DNA from: Rosettibacter sp037481715
GTDB lineage: Bacteria > Bacteroidota > Ignavibacteria > Ignavibacteriales > Melioribacteraceae
Length of the DNA stretch: 64,000 bases
Reading direction: 5' to 3'
Assembly (NCBI GenBank): GCA_037481715.1
Contig: JBBFLD010000001.1
Location: 620,001 to 684,000 of the forward strand
A program made the translations under genes and the position numbers. The notes beneath the pieces were generated by a model, which was given only the letters and a program-made list of their open reading frames with translations, was not told the origin of the DNA and did no database searches. This document shows positions 1 through 8,398 of this stretch, in pieces; the stretch's first letter is position 1; each line of letters starts with the position of its first letter.

Positions 1-974
1 ATAACAGTTTGAACCAAACCTTTTCCAAAAGAATTAGTTCCAATAATTACTGCTCTATCATGGTCTTGAACTGCACCAGCAACAATTTCTGAGGCAGATG
101 CTGAACCTTCATCAATCAATACTGCAAGTTTTGGAGTTGATGCAATTGGTTCTTCCTGCGAAAAATATTTTTTGACATTCGAACTATCTCTTCCTTTTAC
201 AGTAACAATTAATTGACCTTTCGACAAAAATTTTTCGCATACATCAATTGCAGCATCAAGTAAACCGCCTGGATTTCCTCTCAAATCTAAAATTATCGAT
301 TCAATTTTTCTTTGCGATTTAAGTTCGAGCAGTGCTTTCTTTACCTCATCACCTGCAGCTCTCGAAAATCCACTTAACTTTAAGTAGACATTATTCGAAT
401 TTTCCGGCACAAAACCATAGAACGACAGATTTTTTATTTCAATCTCTTCTCGAATCAAATTAAATGTTAGTTCTTCATTAACTCCTTCTCTTCTTATAGT
501 AATTTTAACTGTTGTGCCCGGTTCGCCTTTTAATAAATTGCTTAGTGATTCATAATTTTCTTTAGTAACCGGAGTGTCATCAACTTTAATAATTACATCA
601 CCAATCCTTAATCCTTGTCTTTGTGCAGAATATCCTTCAATTAAATCTACTATTGTAACATTATCATTTCTTAAACCAACAGTTGCCCCAATGCCTCCAT
701 ATTTCCCTTTTGTAATTATGTCAATATCTTTTTGATGACTGTCATCAATAAAATTTGTATAAGGGTCTAATGATTCAAGCATACCGGAAATTCCAGCAAG
801 CATAAATTCTTGCGGGTCAATGGGGTCAACATAATTTAGTGCAACTTCTTTGTATACTCTTCCAAAAATGTCTATGCTTTTATTTATCTCGAAATAAAAA
901 TCCGAATCATGTCTTATAAAGCCAGAAAAAATTAATATAAATGCAATTGCAAAAAATATTTTTGTCCTGTTCAT
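1..974 (-). CDS. ctpA: C-terminal processing protease (S41 family), 3' end cut by window
   Basis: Periplasmic or membrane-anchored serine protease of the S41 CtpA/Prc family, which trims or degrades envelope proteins at their C-termini. Translating from the ATG at 974 gives 324 residues before the window ends. An N-terminal hydrophobic segment (about 5-20) is a signal or anchor. A PDZ domain follows at about 90-175 (KYGGIGATVGLR, then GLRIGDVIIKVDD), then the protease core. The Ser-Lys dyad is visible: Ser293 in GSASASEIVAGA and Lys318 in SFGKGLVQ, spaced 25 residues apart as in E. coli Prc. The gene starts 15 bases after tmk ends and probably shares its transcript. The remaining C-terminal part lies outside the window, so full length is unknown. 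Confidence 0.93.
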   Translation of the reverse strand, partial: MNRTKIFFAIAFILIFSGFIRHDSDFYFEINKSIDIFGRVYKEVALNYVDPIDPQEFMLAGISGMLESLDPYTNFIDDSHQKDIDIITKGKYGGIGATVGLRNDNVTIVDLIEGYSAQRQGLRIGDVIIKVDDTPVTKENYESLSNLLKGEPGTTVKITIRREGVNEELTFNLIREEIEIKNLSFYGFVPENSNNVYLKLSGFSRAAGDEVKKALLELKSQRKIESIILDLRGNPGGLLDAAIDVCEKFLSKGQLIVTVKGRDSSNVKKYFSQEEPIASTPKLAVLIDEGSASASEIVAGAVQDHDRAVIIGTNSFGKGLVQTV

Positions 975-989
975 AATTTCCCTTTCAAA

Positions 990-1619
990 TCATTTACTTT
1001 CTAAATGCTTAATTATGATATTATGAATTTCATCAATAGAAAGAAGACCATCAATTTTTTTTATTCTTTTTTCTTTTTCACAAAGATAAAGATAACCATT
1101 TCTAACTCGTTCATAAAATTGAATTTTTTGTAAATCAATTCCATTGGGCGATGTCTCAATTCTATCAAGTTCAATACTTTTTACTTTTGACATTCTTTTT
1201 AATACTTCTTCTACAGGAATATCAATAAAAAAAGTAATATCGGGGATTGCATTCCCTATTACAAATTTTTGAAGCTGCATAACAAATTCGAGTTGAAGAT
1301 TTCTGCCAAAAGCCTGATAAGCAATTGATGAATCATGAAATCTATCCGAAATCACAAAATATTTTTTTTCAAGATGAGGGATTATAACTTCTTGAACAAG
1401 TTGAGCACGACTAGCAGCAAAAAGCAAAAGCTCGGTTTCGTTTTTCATGTTGTCGTTAATTCTGTCGAGCAAAATTTTTCTTATTTGCTCTGAAATTTCT
1501 GTTCCACCAGGTTCTCGAATAACAATTACATTTTCATTTTTTTCTTTCAAATAATTTTCTAGAAGTTTTACCTGAGTGGATTTGCCGCAAAAATCTAATC
1601 CTTCAAATGTTATAAACAT
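990..1619 (-). CDS. tmk: thymidylate kinase
   Basis: Phosphorylates dTMP to dTDP with ATP in dTTP synthesis; cytoplasmic. At 209 residues it has the normal length. The P-loop is FEGLDFCGKSTQ (5-16), with Phe-Cys in place of the more usual Gly-xxx, a form I associate with Chlorobi-type enzymes. The REPGGT loop is at 35-40 and the DRF motif (equivalent to DRY/DRW) at 92-94. The stop of the upstream YbbR gene is 2 bases before this start, so the genes are clearly co-transcribed. Nothing is missing from the catalytic core. Confidence 0.96.
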   Translation of the reverse strand: MFITFEGLDFCGKSTQVKLLENYLKEKNENVIVIREPGGTEISEQIRKILLDRINDNMKNETELLLFAASRAQLVQEVIIPHLEKKYFVISDRFHDSSIAYQAFGRNLQLEFVMQLQKFVIGNAIPDITFFIDIPVEEVLKRMSKVKSIELDRIETSPNGIDLQKIQFYERVRNGYLYLCEKEKRIKKIDGLLSIDEIHNIIIKHLESK

Positions 1620-1621
1620 GT

Positions 1622-2533
1622 TCAGTATTGTTTAATTACAAATTCAAGTTTATTTGGTTTTACATCAAGCAATTTAGTGAATTCCGGAATTACAACAACT
1701 GGTTCTATCATATTTTCTTCGCTTCGAACTGCATCCCAGTAATCGACATAAACTTTAATACTGTCGTTTGTAAGTTTTCCAAGTCGATTAATTCCACCTC
1801 TTAAAATAACACTTACTTTGCTTGGATAAAGATTTAATTCTTTTGAAGGCGGAACATTTCTTATTTCTACAAATAAATCATCAAAAGCTCTTTCAACAAT
1901 TTTTTGAACATCAAATTCTATTTTGCATTTATCTGCTAAAAAACTTACACCGTTGACAGCTTTTAAATTTACTTCAGAAACTATCTTTTCACTAACATTA
2001 TTAAAAACAACTGAATCTGTTTCGACATAATTAATACTTTGCAAAATGCTTGCTGGTCCTGATATTTCTACTTCATCTGGCGTTAATAAAATATCCGAAA
2101 CTAAATCATAATTTTCTGCAAAATTAATTTTAATATTTGGTTTAATCGGGACTTTTTTAGTTACTGTTTTATCAATTTCATATTCAATAATAACCGGAGA
2201 TATTTCAAGAACATTAAAAGCTGAAGTAAGCCAGATATTATTTTCAACTTCATTTCTTAAATCAACTTTATATCTTCCAATTCTATGGTGAGCAGATACA
2301 TAAAATGAATGTTCTCCAGTTAGAATTAATTTTGCAAGTTCCCAGCCTTTGGCTTTCACTTTAATTGTAATTTCTTGATCTGATATATAACTTGGTGAAT
2401 AATTCTTGGGCAGGTCAATAAGTTCAACAGGTACTGTAATAATTTCGACATAATAATCTGAAAGAGAAACAGAACCCCACAGTATTAATGAAAATATTAC
2501 AATTAGTATTATTGGAATAATTTTATTCTTCAT
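1622..2533 (-). CDS. YbbR-like domain protein (CdaR-like)
   Basis: A 303-residue membrane-anchored protein with one N-terminal transmembrane segment (about 5-22) followed by beta-rich repeats typical of YbbR domains (for example VEIITVPVELIDLPKNY near 30 and the IDKTVTKKVPIKPNI region near 120). In Firmicutes YbbR/CdaR regulates the diadenylate cyclase CdaA. No cyclase gene is present in this window, so a c-di-AMP role here is only an inference. The bulk of the protein should be outside the cytoplasm. It sits 2 bases upstream of tmk and 120 bases downstream of a BMC shell gene. Confidence 0.75.
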   Translation of the reverse strand: MKNKIIPIILIVIFSLILWGSVSLSDYYVEIITVPVELIDLPKNYSPSYISDQEITIKVKAKGWELAKLILTGEHSFYVSAHHRIGRYKVDLRNEVENNIWLTSAFNVLEISPVIIEYEIDKTVTKKVPIKPNIKINFAENYDLVSDILLTPDEVEISGPASILQSINYVETDSVVFNNVSEKIVSEVNLKAVNGVSFLADKCKIEFDVQKIVERAFDDLFVEIRNVPPSKELNLYPSKVSVILRGGINRLGKLTNDSIKVYVDYWDAVRSEENMIEPVVVIPEFTKLLDVKPNKLEFVIKQY

Positions 2534-2653
2534 ACTCTAAATATAAAAAAAGGCGCTGACTTAAAACTAATCATCAAACAAAATCATTCCCAACTTTCTA
2601 TTCTTTTTGATTTTATAAAATCAGAATTAGCAGATTCATCAGTAAGAAATTCA

Positions 2654-3289
2654 TCATCTGATTTGATTAAAATAAGCAATTAATTCTTCTCTGTTTGCGC
2701 GGGAAATTTCTCTTCCTTTAATTGGAAAATTTTCGAAGCTGCGTGCAAGGTGTCGTAATTTATGAACATTAAGTTTAGAAAGTTCTTCTTCAGAAGGAAC
2801 TTCTTTTACAGTTTCCTCTTTTGTTTCTTTTACAAATTCATTTTCAGTTAATTCTTCAATAGCTTCTTTTCTTAATTCTTCCAATCTTGATTCAGGTTCT
2901 TTCTTTTTTTTCTTTATTGAATGAACTTCTTCTGCAGAATCTGGCTGATCGAATAAAGTAGGATTAACTGAATTTTCTTCTTTCAAAACATTTTTTTGTT
3001 CTGGTGAATTTAACTTGTTATCGGAATAAATAATATCATTTAGCTGGTCATCTGGACGAGGGATAACATGAGCAGAGATTAATTGGCTTACGCGCTGAGC
3101 TGCTGCTGCACCTGCTTCTACCGCTGCCTGAACTGCTGCAACTTCTCCAACAATTTTAACAGTTACCAAACCTGCTGATATTTTTTCTTTGCTTACTAAC
3201 TTAACATTAGCAGTTTTTACCATTGCATCAGCAGCTTCGATGGCACCGATTAATCCTTTAGTTTCAATTAATCCTAATGCTAAATCCAT
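2654..3289 (-). CDS. BMC shell protein with acidic linker and SAP/Rho_N-like tail
   Basis: A 211-residue protein in three parts. Residues 1-80 are a BMC-H shell domain (ALGLIETKGLIGAIEAADAM at the start, AHVIPRP at its end). Residues 90-168 form a charged, low-complexity linker rich in Glu and Lys. Residues 170-210 resemble a small helical SAP or Rho N-terminal fold (LSKLNVHKLRHLARSF, then SRANREELIAYF). The pore loop reads KISAG rather than the usual IGGG seen in its neighbour, so pore chemistry may differ. E. coli EutK is a known shell protein with a C-terminal nucleic-acid-binding-like domain, which is a precedent for the layout but not proof of function. It starts 7 bases after the neighbouring shell gene. 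Confidence 0.85.
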   Translation of the reverse strand: MDLALGLIETKGLIGAIEAADAMVKTANVKLVSKEKISAGLVTVKIVGEVAAVQAAVEAGAAAAQRVSQLISAHVIPRPDDQLNDIIYSDNKLNSPEQKNVLKEENSVNPTLFDQPDSAEEVHSIKKKKKEPESRLEELRKEAIEELTENEFVKETKEETVKEVPSEEELSKLNVHKLRHLARSFENFPIKGREISRANREELIAYFNQIR

Positions 3290-3296
3290 AATTTAA

Positions 3297-3578
3297 TTAT
3301 TTGGGACGTTTTGGCAGAATCAATTCGACATCAGAGTGGGGACGAGGAATAACATGAACCGAAACCAATTCACCAACACGCTGAGCTGCAGCTGCACCAG
3401 CATCTGTTGCTGCTTTAACAGCTCCTACATCTCCACGAACCATAACAGTAACATATCCACCACCGATTGTTTCTTTTCCGATTAATTCTACTTTTGCTGC
3501 TTTAACCATTGCATCGGCGGCTTCAATTGCCCCGACTAAACCTTTGGTTTCGATCATTCCGAGTGCGTCAAGTGTCAT
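3297..3578 (-). CDS. BMC-H hexameric shell protein (EutM/PduA-like)
   Basis: A 93-residue single BMC domain that would form hexameric tiles of a bacterial microcompartment shell. The match to the EutM/PduA type is strong: ALGMIETKGLVGAIEAADAM at the start, the pore loop IGGG at 38-41, the AATDAGAAAAQR helix, and VHVIPRPH at 75-81. The start is supported by a Shine-Dalgarno-like GGGAGC about 10 bases upstream. It is the first gene after a good promoter at 3615-3643 and is followed 7 bases later by the tailed shell gene. No microcompartment enzyme (aldehyde dehydrogenase, phosphotransacylase, diol dehydratase and so on) is nearby, so the cargo is unknown. Confidence 0.95.
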   Translation of the reverse strand: MTLDALGMIETKGLVGAIEAADAMVKAAKVELIGKETIGGGYVTVMVRGDVGAVKAATDAGAAAAQRVGELVSVHVIPRPHSDVELILPKRPK

Positions 3579-3614
3579 AAGTTTGCTCCCAATATTGATT
3601 AATTTTTCTGTTTC

Positions 3615-3643
3615 AAAATAGTTTTTATAGTTAAAAATGTCAA
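3615..3643 (-). promoter_or_regulatory. predicted promoter of the BMC shell genes
   Basis: On the minus strand there is a perfect -35 TTGACA (3638-3643), a 17-base spacer and a -10 TATTTT followed by G (3615-3620). Transcription would start about 30 bases upstream of the shell-gene ATG at 3578. It lies in the gap after ruvX, so the shell genes can be expressed separately from ruvX and relA/spoT. Confidence 0.6.
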
Positions 3644-3649
3644 TTTCAT

Positions 3650-4087
3650 TTATCTTGTAATGGAAATCTCTTTTAAATAATCTTCAAGAAGAACTGCAGC
3701 TGAATTTTTATCAAGCAATCCTTTTTCTTTCCTTTTCTTTTTTGATGGAACTGATTCTAAAATTCTTTTTTTTGCTATTAAAGAAGAATATCTTTCATCA
3801 ACCAATTCTACAGGCAATTGAAATTTTTTTTCAATTTCTTCTTTGAACTTTTTAATTAAAGGAAAAATTCTGGACTCTGCTCCGCTTTCTTTCAGTGGAT
3901 TACCCAATATGATTTTTTTAACATGATAATCTCGAATAATCTTTTCTAATTCTAACCATAAATTTTTATTATTTTCAAGAGTAACTAAAGGATATGCAAA
4001 AATATTCAAAGGGTCTGTAACAGCTAATCCAATTCTTTTTTCGCCATAATCAATTGCTAAAATTCTTTCTTCATTTTGTGAGTTCAT
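3650..4087 (-). CDS. ruvX: Holliday junction resolvase-like / pre-16S rRNA nuclease YqgF
   Basis: A 145-residue RNase H-fold nuclease of the YqgF/RuvX family; the E. coli member matures the 5' end of 16S rRNA. Conserved features are AIDYGEKRIGLAVTD at 11-25 (acidic Asp13), GNPL at 62-65, ELVDERYSS at 94-102, and the C-terminal LDKNSAAVLLEDYL segment carrying the last acidic residues. Length is normal. It starts 11 bases after relA/spoT ends and is likely the last gene of that transcript. Confidence 0.92.
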   Translation of the reverse strand: MNSQNEERILAIDYGEKRIGLAVTDPLNIFAYPLVTLENNKNLWLELEKIIRDYHVKKIILGNPLKESGAESRIFPLIKKFKEEIEKKFQLPVELVDERYSSLIAKKRILESVPSKKKRKEKGLLDKNSAAVLLEDYLKEISITR

Positions 4088-4098
4088 AATTTTCTCTT

Positions 4099-6294
4099 TT
4101 AATGCTTATTGGAATCAAATCTTTCAACAGAATAAACTCCATTAATTTTTTTAAGTCGATCAATTAATTTATTCAAATGGTCAAGGTCTTTTACATAAAC
4201 TGTAATTGTTCCTTTGAAAATCGAATCTTCTGCACTCATGTTAACAGATTTGATATTTGTATTTTCATAATTAGTAATACAATTTGAAATATCTTTAAGA
4301 ATTCCAGGGACATCTTCGCCTTTAATAATTAATCCAGCAATAAAATAAGAACCATCTGCTTTGGGCCATGTAACAGGAACAAGTCTTTCATCACCTGCTT
4401 GAACTTTGTCTATCAAATTTTTGCAATTCTTTCTATGAATTTTAATTCCTTCACCAATTGTAACATAGCCGATTATCGGGTCACCAGGAATTGGATTGCA
4501 GCATTTAGCATAACTTATAGCTAAACCTTTTTGTTCACCTTCAACTACAACACCGCCGGCTGTATATCTTGCAATATCTGCAAATTTATCAAATGGTAAT
4601 TCGATTGACTGTTTTTGCTCCTGTTCCTCTGCGGGTTTAAGTATTTCATCAAGATTAACTTTGTTTTCTGCAATTGCTTTGTAAAAACTTCTAATGTTAT
4701 CAAATTTTAATTTGCGGGAAATTTTTACTATTTCATCTGGTGTAAATGATAACTTAAGCTTTTTAGATTTTTTATCAAATAATTCTTTGCCTGCTTCAAC
4801 TAATTTTTCTTCTTCTTTATTTAAATATTTTCTTATGTGATTTCTTGCTTTTTGTGTTTGAACAAATTGGAGCCAGCTTTTATTTGGATGTTGGTTTTTT
4901 GATGTAATAATTTCAACCATATCCCCACTGTGAAGTTTGAAATCAAGCGGCACTATCTTGCCATTTACTTTTGCTCCAATACATTGGTCACCAATATTGC
5001 TGTGAATCTCATAAGCAAAATCAACTGGAGTTGAATTAACTGGCAGTCGTTTTAGTTCTCCTTTTGGTGTGAAAACATAAATTTCATCTTGATATAAATT
5101 CAGTTTAAAACTTTGTAAAATTTCTTTAGTAGTTTCATCTTTAGATGCATTTTCAAAAATATCTCTTACCCAGCTTACCCACTCTTCAAGTTGTTTGTCT
5201 GTCGTTGTAATTTCTTCTTTGTATTTCCAGTGAGCAGCAACACCTTTTTCTGCAATTTCGTGCATCTTTCTGGTTCTTATTTGAATTTCTACAAGCCTTC
5301 CTTCAGGTCCAATTACAGTTGTATGAAGTGACTGATAATTATTGTTCTTCGGAACAGAAATAAAATCTTTGAATCTATCTGGGACTGGTTTAAATAATTC
5401 AGTTACAATTCCAAGAACGAGATAGCACTGATTTTTATCTTCTGTTTCAAGTATAATTCTAATTGCGAGGATATCATAAATTTGTTCAAAGGGTAAATTT
5501 TGCTTAATCATTTTTCTGTAAATACTGAAAAGATGTTTTGGTCTTCCGCTGATTTCAAAAACTAATTTTTCCTTTTTTAATCTCTCTTCAATTGGTTTTA
5601 TTACCTTGGCAATAAATGCTTCTCTTTCTTTTCTTGTATCATTAATTTTTTTTGCTAAATCTTCATAAGATTCTCTATTGAGATATTTAAATGCGAGGTC
5701 TTCTAATTCCCATTTAATTGCACCAAGGCCAAAGCGATGAGCAAGTGGAGCATAAATTTCTTGAGTTTCTTTTGCAATTCTAATTTGTTTTTGAGGCGTT
5801 ACAAATTCTAAAGTGCGCATATTATGAAGTCGATCAGCAAACTTCACAATTATAACACGAACATCTTTAATCATTGATAAAAGCAGTTTTCGATAATTTT
5901 CCGCTTTCCTTTGGTCTTCTGTTTTAAGAATTTCTTGATCTTTGAATAAACTTCCCATCTTTGTTACGCCATCAACAATTTCAGCTACATCGCTGCCAAA
6001 TTCTTTTGCAATAAAATCAAGTTTAATATCAGAATCTTCTACAACATCATGGAGTAATGCACTTACGACTGAAACATCATCCAGAGGAATTTCACGAGCA
6101 ACAATCATTGCAACTTCATAGGGATGATAAAAATATGGTTCCCCCGAAGCACGGAAATCATTTTTATGACATTCGTAACTGAATTGAAATGCTTTACGAA
6201 TCAAATCTTCATTTACTGAACGCAAATTTTCTCTGCATACAGTCAGCAATTCATCAAGCATTCTTTGATGTTTTATCCTTGCTACAGTTTCCAT
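4099..6294 (-). CDS. spoT: bifunctional (p)ppGpp synthetase/hydrolase
   Basis: Makes and degrades the stringent-response alarmone (p)ppGpp. The 731 residues carry the full RSH layout. The HD hydrolase domain has His57, HD at 82-83 and VVED at 84-87, all intact. The synthetase domain (about 240-360) has GRPKHLFSIYRKM and DFISVPKNNNYQSLHTT. A TGS domain is at about 402-462, a conserved-cysteine segment has CCNPIPGD, and an ACT domain ends the protein (about 655-731). Intact motifs in both catalytic domains argue for a bifunctional Rel enzyme rather than a synthetase-only RelA. It lies between upp (54-base gap) and ruvX. Confidence 0.95.
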   Translation of the reverse strand: METVARIKHQRMLDELLTVCRENLRSVNEDLIRKAFQFSYECHKNDFRASGEPYFYHPYEVAMIVAREIPLDDVSVVSALLHDVVEDSDIKLDFIAKEFGSDVAEIVDGVTKMGSLFKDQEILKTEDQRKAENYRKLLLSMIKDVRVIIVKFADRLHNMRTLEFVTPQKQIRIAKETQEIYAPLAHRFGLGAIKWELEDLAFKYLNRESYEDLAKKINDTRKEREAFIAKVIKPIEERLKKEKLVFEISGRPKHLFSIYRKMIKQNLPFEQIYDILAIRIILETEDKNQCYLVLGIVTELFKPVPDRFKDFISVPKNNNYQSLHTTVIGPEGRLVEIQIRTRKMHEIAEKGVAAHWKYKEEITTTDKQLEEWVSWVRDIFENASKDETTKEILQSFKLNLYQDEIYVFTPKGELKRLPVNSTPVDFAYEIHSNIGDQCIGAKVNGKIVPLDFKLHSGDMVEIITSKNQHPNKSWLQFVQTQKARNHIRKYLNKEEEKLVEAGKELFDKKSKKLKLSFTPDEIVKISRKLKFDNIRSFYKAIAENKVNLDEILKPAEEQEQKQSIELPFDKFADIARYTAGGVVVEGEQKGLAISYAKCCNPIPGDPIIGYVTIGEGIKIHRKNCKNLIDKVQAGDERLVPVTWPKADGSYFIAGLIIKGEDVPGILKDISNCITNYENTNIKSVNMSAEDSIFKGTITVYVKDLDHLNKLIDRLKKINGVYSVERFDSNKH

Positions 6295-6348
6295 AATAAA
6301 TAACTTTTAATTTCCTTACTTTATACAATCAGCAATGAATCAAGTTCA

Positions 6349-6975
6349 TTAAAAAGTTCCAAAAGTTCTATCTCCTGCATCACCCAAACCTGGCAATATA
6401 TAACCATTTTCATTGAGTTTACGGTCAAGTGCCGCAGTATAAATTAAAACTTCAGGATGTTCTTTATTCATTTTTTCAATTCCTTCTGGAGCAGAAATTA
6501 AGCAAGCGAGAATACATTTTCCAGCCCCATTTTTTTTCAAATAATTAAACGAAGCAACAGCACTGCCGCCTGTAGCAAGCATCGGGTCAAGTAAAATTGT
6601 AATTGATTGGGCAAGATTATCAGGCGTTTTATAATAATAATCAATAGGCTGCAAAGTTCTTTCATCACGCTGTAGACCAATGTGTCCAACTTTTGCTTCT
6701 GGTATCATTTCCAAAAATGAATCGACCATACTTAATCCTGCTCTTAATACTGGAATTAAAACTACAGGATGTTTTAATCTGTATCCTTTAGTTTTTTCTA
6801 AAGGTGTTTCAACTTCATATTCTTCCAATTCAAAATTTTTTGATATTTCAATAGCAAGTGAAAATGAAATTCGACTTAAAGCATATCTGAATTCTGCAGG
6901 TTGAGTGTTTTTGTCTCTTAAAATAGAAATATCTCTTTTGACAAGAGGATTATCAACAATGGTTAGATTATTCAT
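6349..6975 (-). CDS. upp: uracil phosphoribosyltransferase
   Basis: Salvage enzyme converting uracil plus PRPP to UMP. At 208 residues it has the standard length. The PRPP loop LLDPMLATGGSA is at 129-139, the LIPVLRAGLSM segment at 73-83 and the uracil-binding C-terminus YILPGLGDAGDR near 192-203. It follows the upstream flavoprotein gene by 2 bases, so the two are co-transcribed. Confidence 0.96.
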   Translation of the reverse strand: MNNLTIVDNPLVKRDISILRDKNTQPAEFRYALSRISFSLAIEISKNFELEEYEVETPLEKTKGYRLKHPVVLIPVLRAGLSMVDSFLEMIPEAKVGHIGLQRDERTLQPIDYYYKTPDNLAQSITILLDPMLATGGSAVASFNYLKKNGAGKCILACLISAPEGIEKMNKEHPEVLIYTAALDRKLNENGYILPGLGDAGDRTFGTF

Positions 6976-6977
6976 AA

Positions 6978-8339
6978 TTATTCCTTATTAATTTTTCGTC
7001 CAAGAATTGATAATAAATTTATAAAAGGAGAAAGTGGAGGTGTGTAATTAAATTGTATGTTTGATAGTTCATTTACCTTAATGTTGTTCTGAATAAAAGA
7101 TGAAATCAAATCTGCATAACCTGAAACTTCATTCCCCCCAAGAAAAAATGCACCAAGAATTCTTTGAGAATACTTTTCATATAAAATTTTACCAAAAACT
7201 TTTCTTGAGTTTGGCATTACTTTAATTATATTATTTGCAGAGGCTGTTACGGATGCAAAATTAAATCTATTTTCCTGTGCTTCTTTAGTGTTAATTCCAA
7301 CATAAGAAAGATAATTATCAAAAATTTTTACAGCTGCATTTTTAATAACTGGTTTTGCATAAACATTACCTCCAGCAGCATTCTCACCTGCTATGTGTCC
7401 ATAATTATGTGCTATTGTAGCAAGAGGAATGTAATCATCTTTCCCTGTTATTTTATTTTTTACTTCGATATTATCACCAGCAGCAAAAATATTAGAATCA
7501 GATGTCCTTAATTTTTGATCAACTTTTATTCCTCCTGATTTACCAATTTGCAGAGATGATGAAACTGCAAGATAATTATTTGGTTCAAAACCAATTGCAG
7601 ATAACACCAAATCAAATTCAAATTCCCAGCCTTTGTAAATAACAGATTTGAACTTATCACCTTCAATTTTGAATTTGACATCAAATGCATCACAAAGAAA
7701 TTCAACTTTGTTTTCATTAAGAATCTCTCTAATCAAATGAGATATTTCAACATCTGCCAAAGGCATTGGCAAATTTTCTTTTTCGAGCAATGTTACATCA
7801 TAACCAAGTGTTTTAAAAGATTCTGCAGCTTCAAGACCAATATAACCCGCTCCGATAATCAAAATTTTTCTTACATTATTCTTTGCTAAATAATCTTTTA
7901 TCGATAAATAATCTTTAACATTTTTTAATGTGAAAACATTTTTTAGATTTTTTGATAAATCCGGATGATATTTTGCTATTGAACCTGTGGTGAGTATTAA
8001 ACTATCATACGGCTGCTCATATCTTTGATTTGAAATTTTGCTTAGAACTGTAACAGTTTTTTTTCGCCTGTCAATTTTTTCTACAAGGTGATTCAAATAT
8101 ACTTTAACACCTTTTTCCTTTTCAAAAGTCTCTTGATTATAAAAAACAATTTCTTTCCAGTCTTTGATTTCATTTGATAGAACATAGGGCAATTCGCATG
8201 TGCCAGTTGAAATAAATTCGCCTGCTTCGAACATTATCACATTTGAATCAGGAGAAATTCTTTTTGCTTTAGCAGCTGCAGCTGGACCTGCAGCATTACC
8301 ACCAACGACAATTATATTTCTTGGTTTGGGTAGCATCAA
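6978..8339 (-). CDS. FAD-dependent CoA-disulfide reductase / NADH oxidase-like
   Basis: A 453-residue pyridine nucleotide-disulfide oxidoreductase. The FAD-binding glycine motif VVGGNAAGPAAA is at 11-22 and the NAD(P)-binding motif IIGAGYIGLEAAE at 161-173. The second FAD contact AAGDN is at 286-290, and a dimerisation domain occupies about 330-450. The single active-site cysteine is Cys48 in STGTCELPY, which is the pattern of CoA-disulfide reductase, NADH oxidase and related persulfide reductases rather than the CxxxxC of glutathione reductase. Substrate (CoA disulfide, polysulfide or O2) cannot be decided from the sequence. There is no C-terminal rhodanese domain. Confidence 0.85.
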   Translation of the reverse strand: MMLPKPRNIIVVGGNAAGPAAAAKAKRISPDSNVIMFEAGEFISTGTCELPYVLSNEIKDWKEIVFYNQETFEKEKGVKVYLNHLVEKIDRRKKTVTVLSKISNQRYEQPYDSLILTTGSIAKYHPDLSKNLKNVFTLKNVKDYLSIKDYLAKNNVRKILIIGAGYIGLEAAESFKTLGYDVTLLEKENLPMPLADVEISHLIREILNENKVEFLCDAFDVKFKIEGDKFKSVIYKGWEFEFDLVLSAIGFEPNNYLAVSSSLQIGKSGGIKVDQKLRTSDSNIFAAGDNIEVKNKITGKDDYIPLATIAHNYGHIAGENAAGGNVYAKPVIKNAAVKIFDNYLSYVGINTKEAQENRFNFASVTASANNIIKVMPNSRKVFGKILYEKYSQRILGAFFLGGNEVSGYADLISSFIQNNIKVNELSNIQFNYTPPLSPFINLLSILGRKINKE

Positions 8340-8398
8340 TCATTCATTAATTTTAATAGAAATATAATTAATTTTTACGATGATTGGTAAACTAATAA

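Noticed and set aside
2608..2623. Perfect 16-base palindrome TGATTTTATAAAATCA between the tailed shell gene and ybbR
   Set aside because: All but two pairs are A-T, it has no loop, and no T run follows on the minus strand, so it is not a terminator. In such AT-rich DNA it may be chance.
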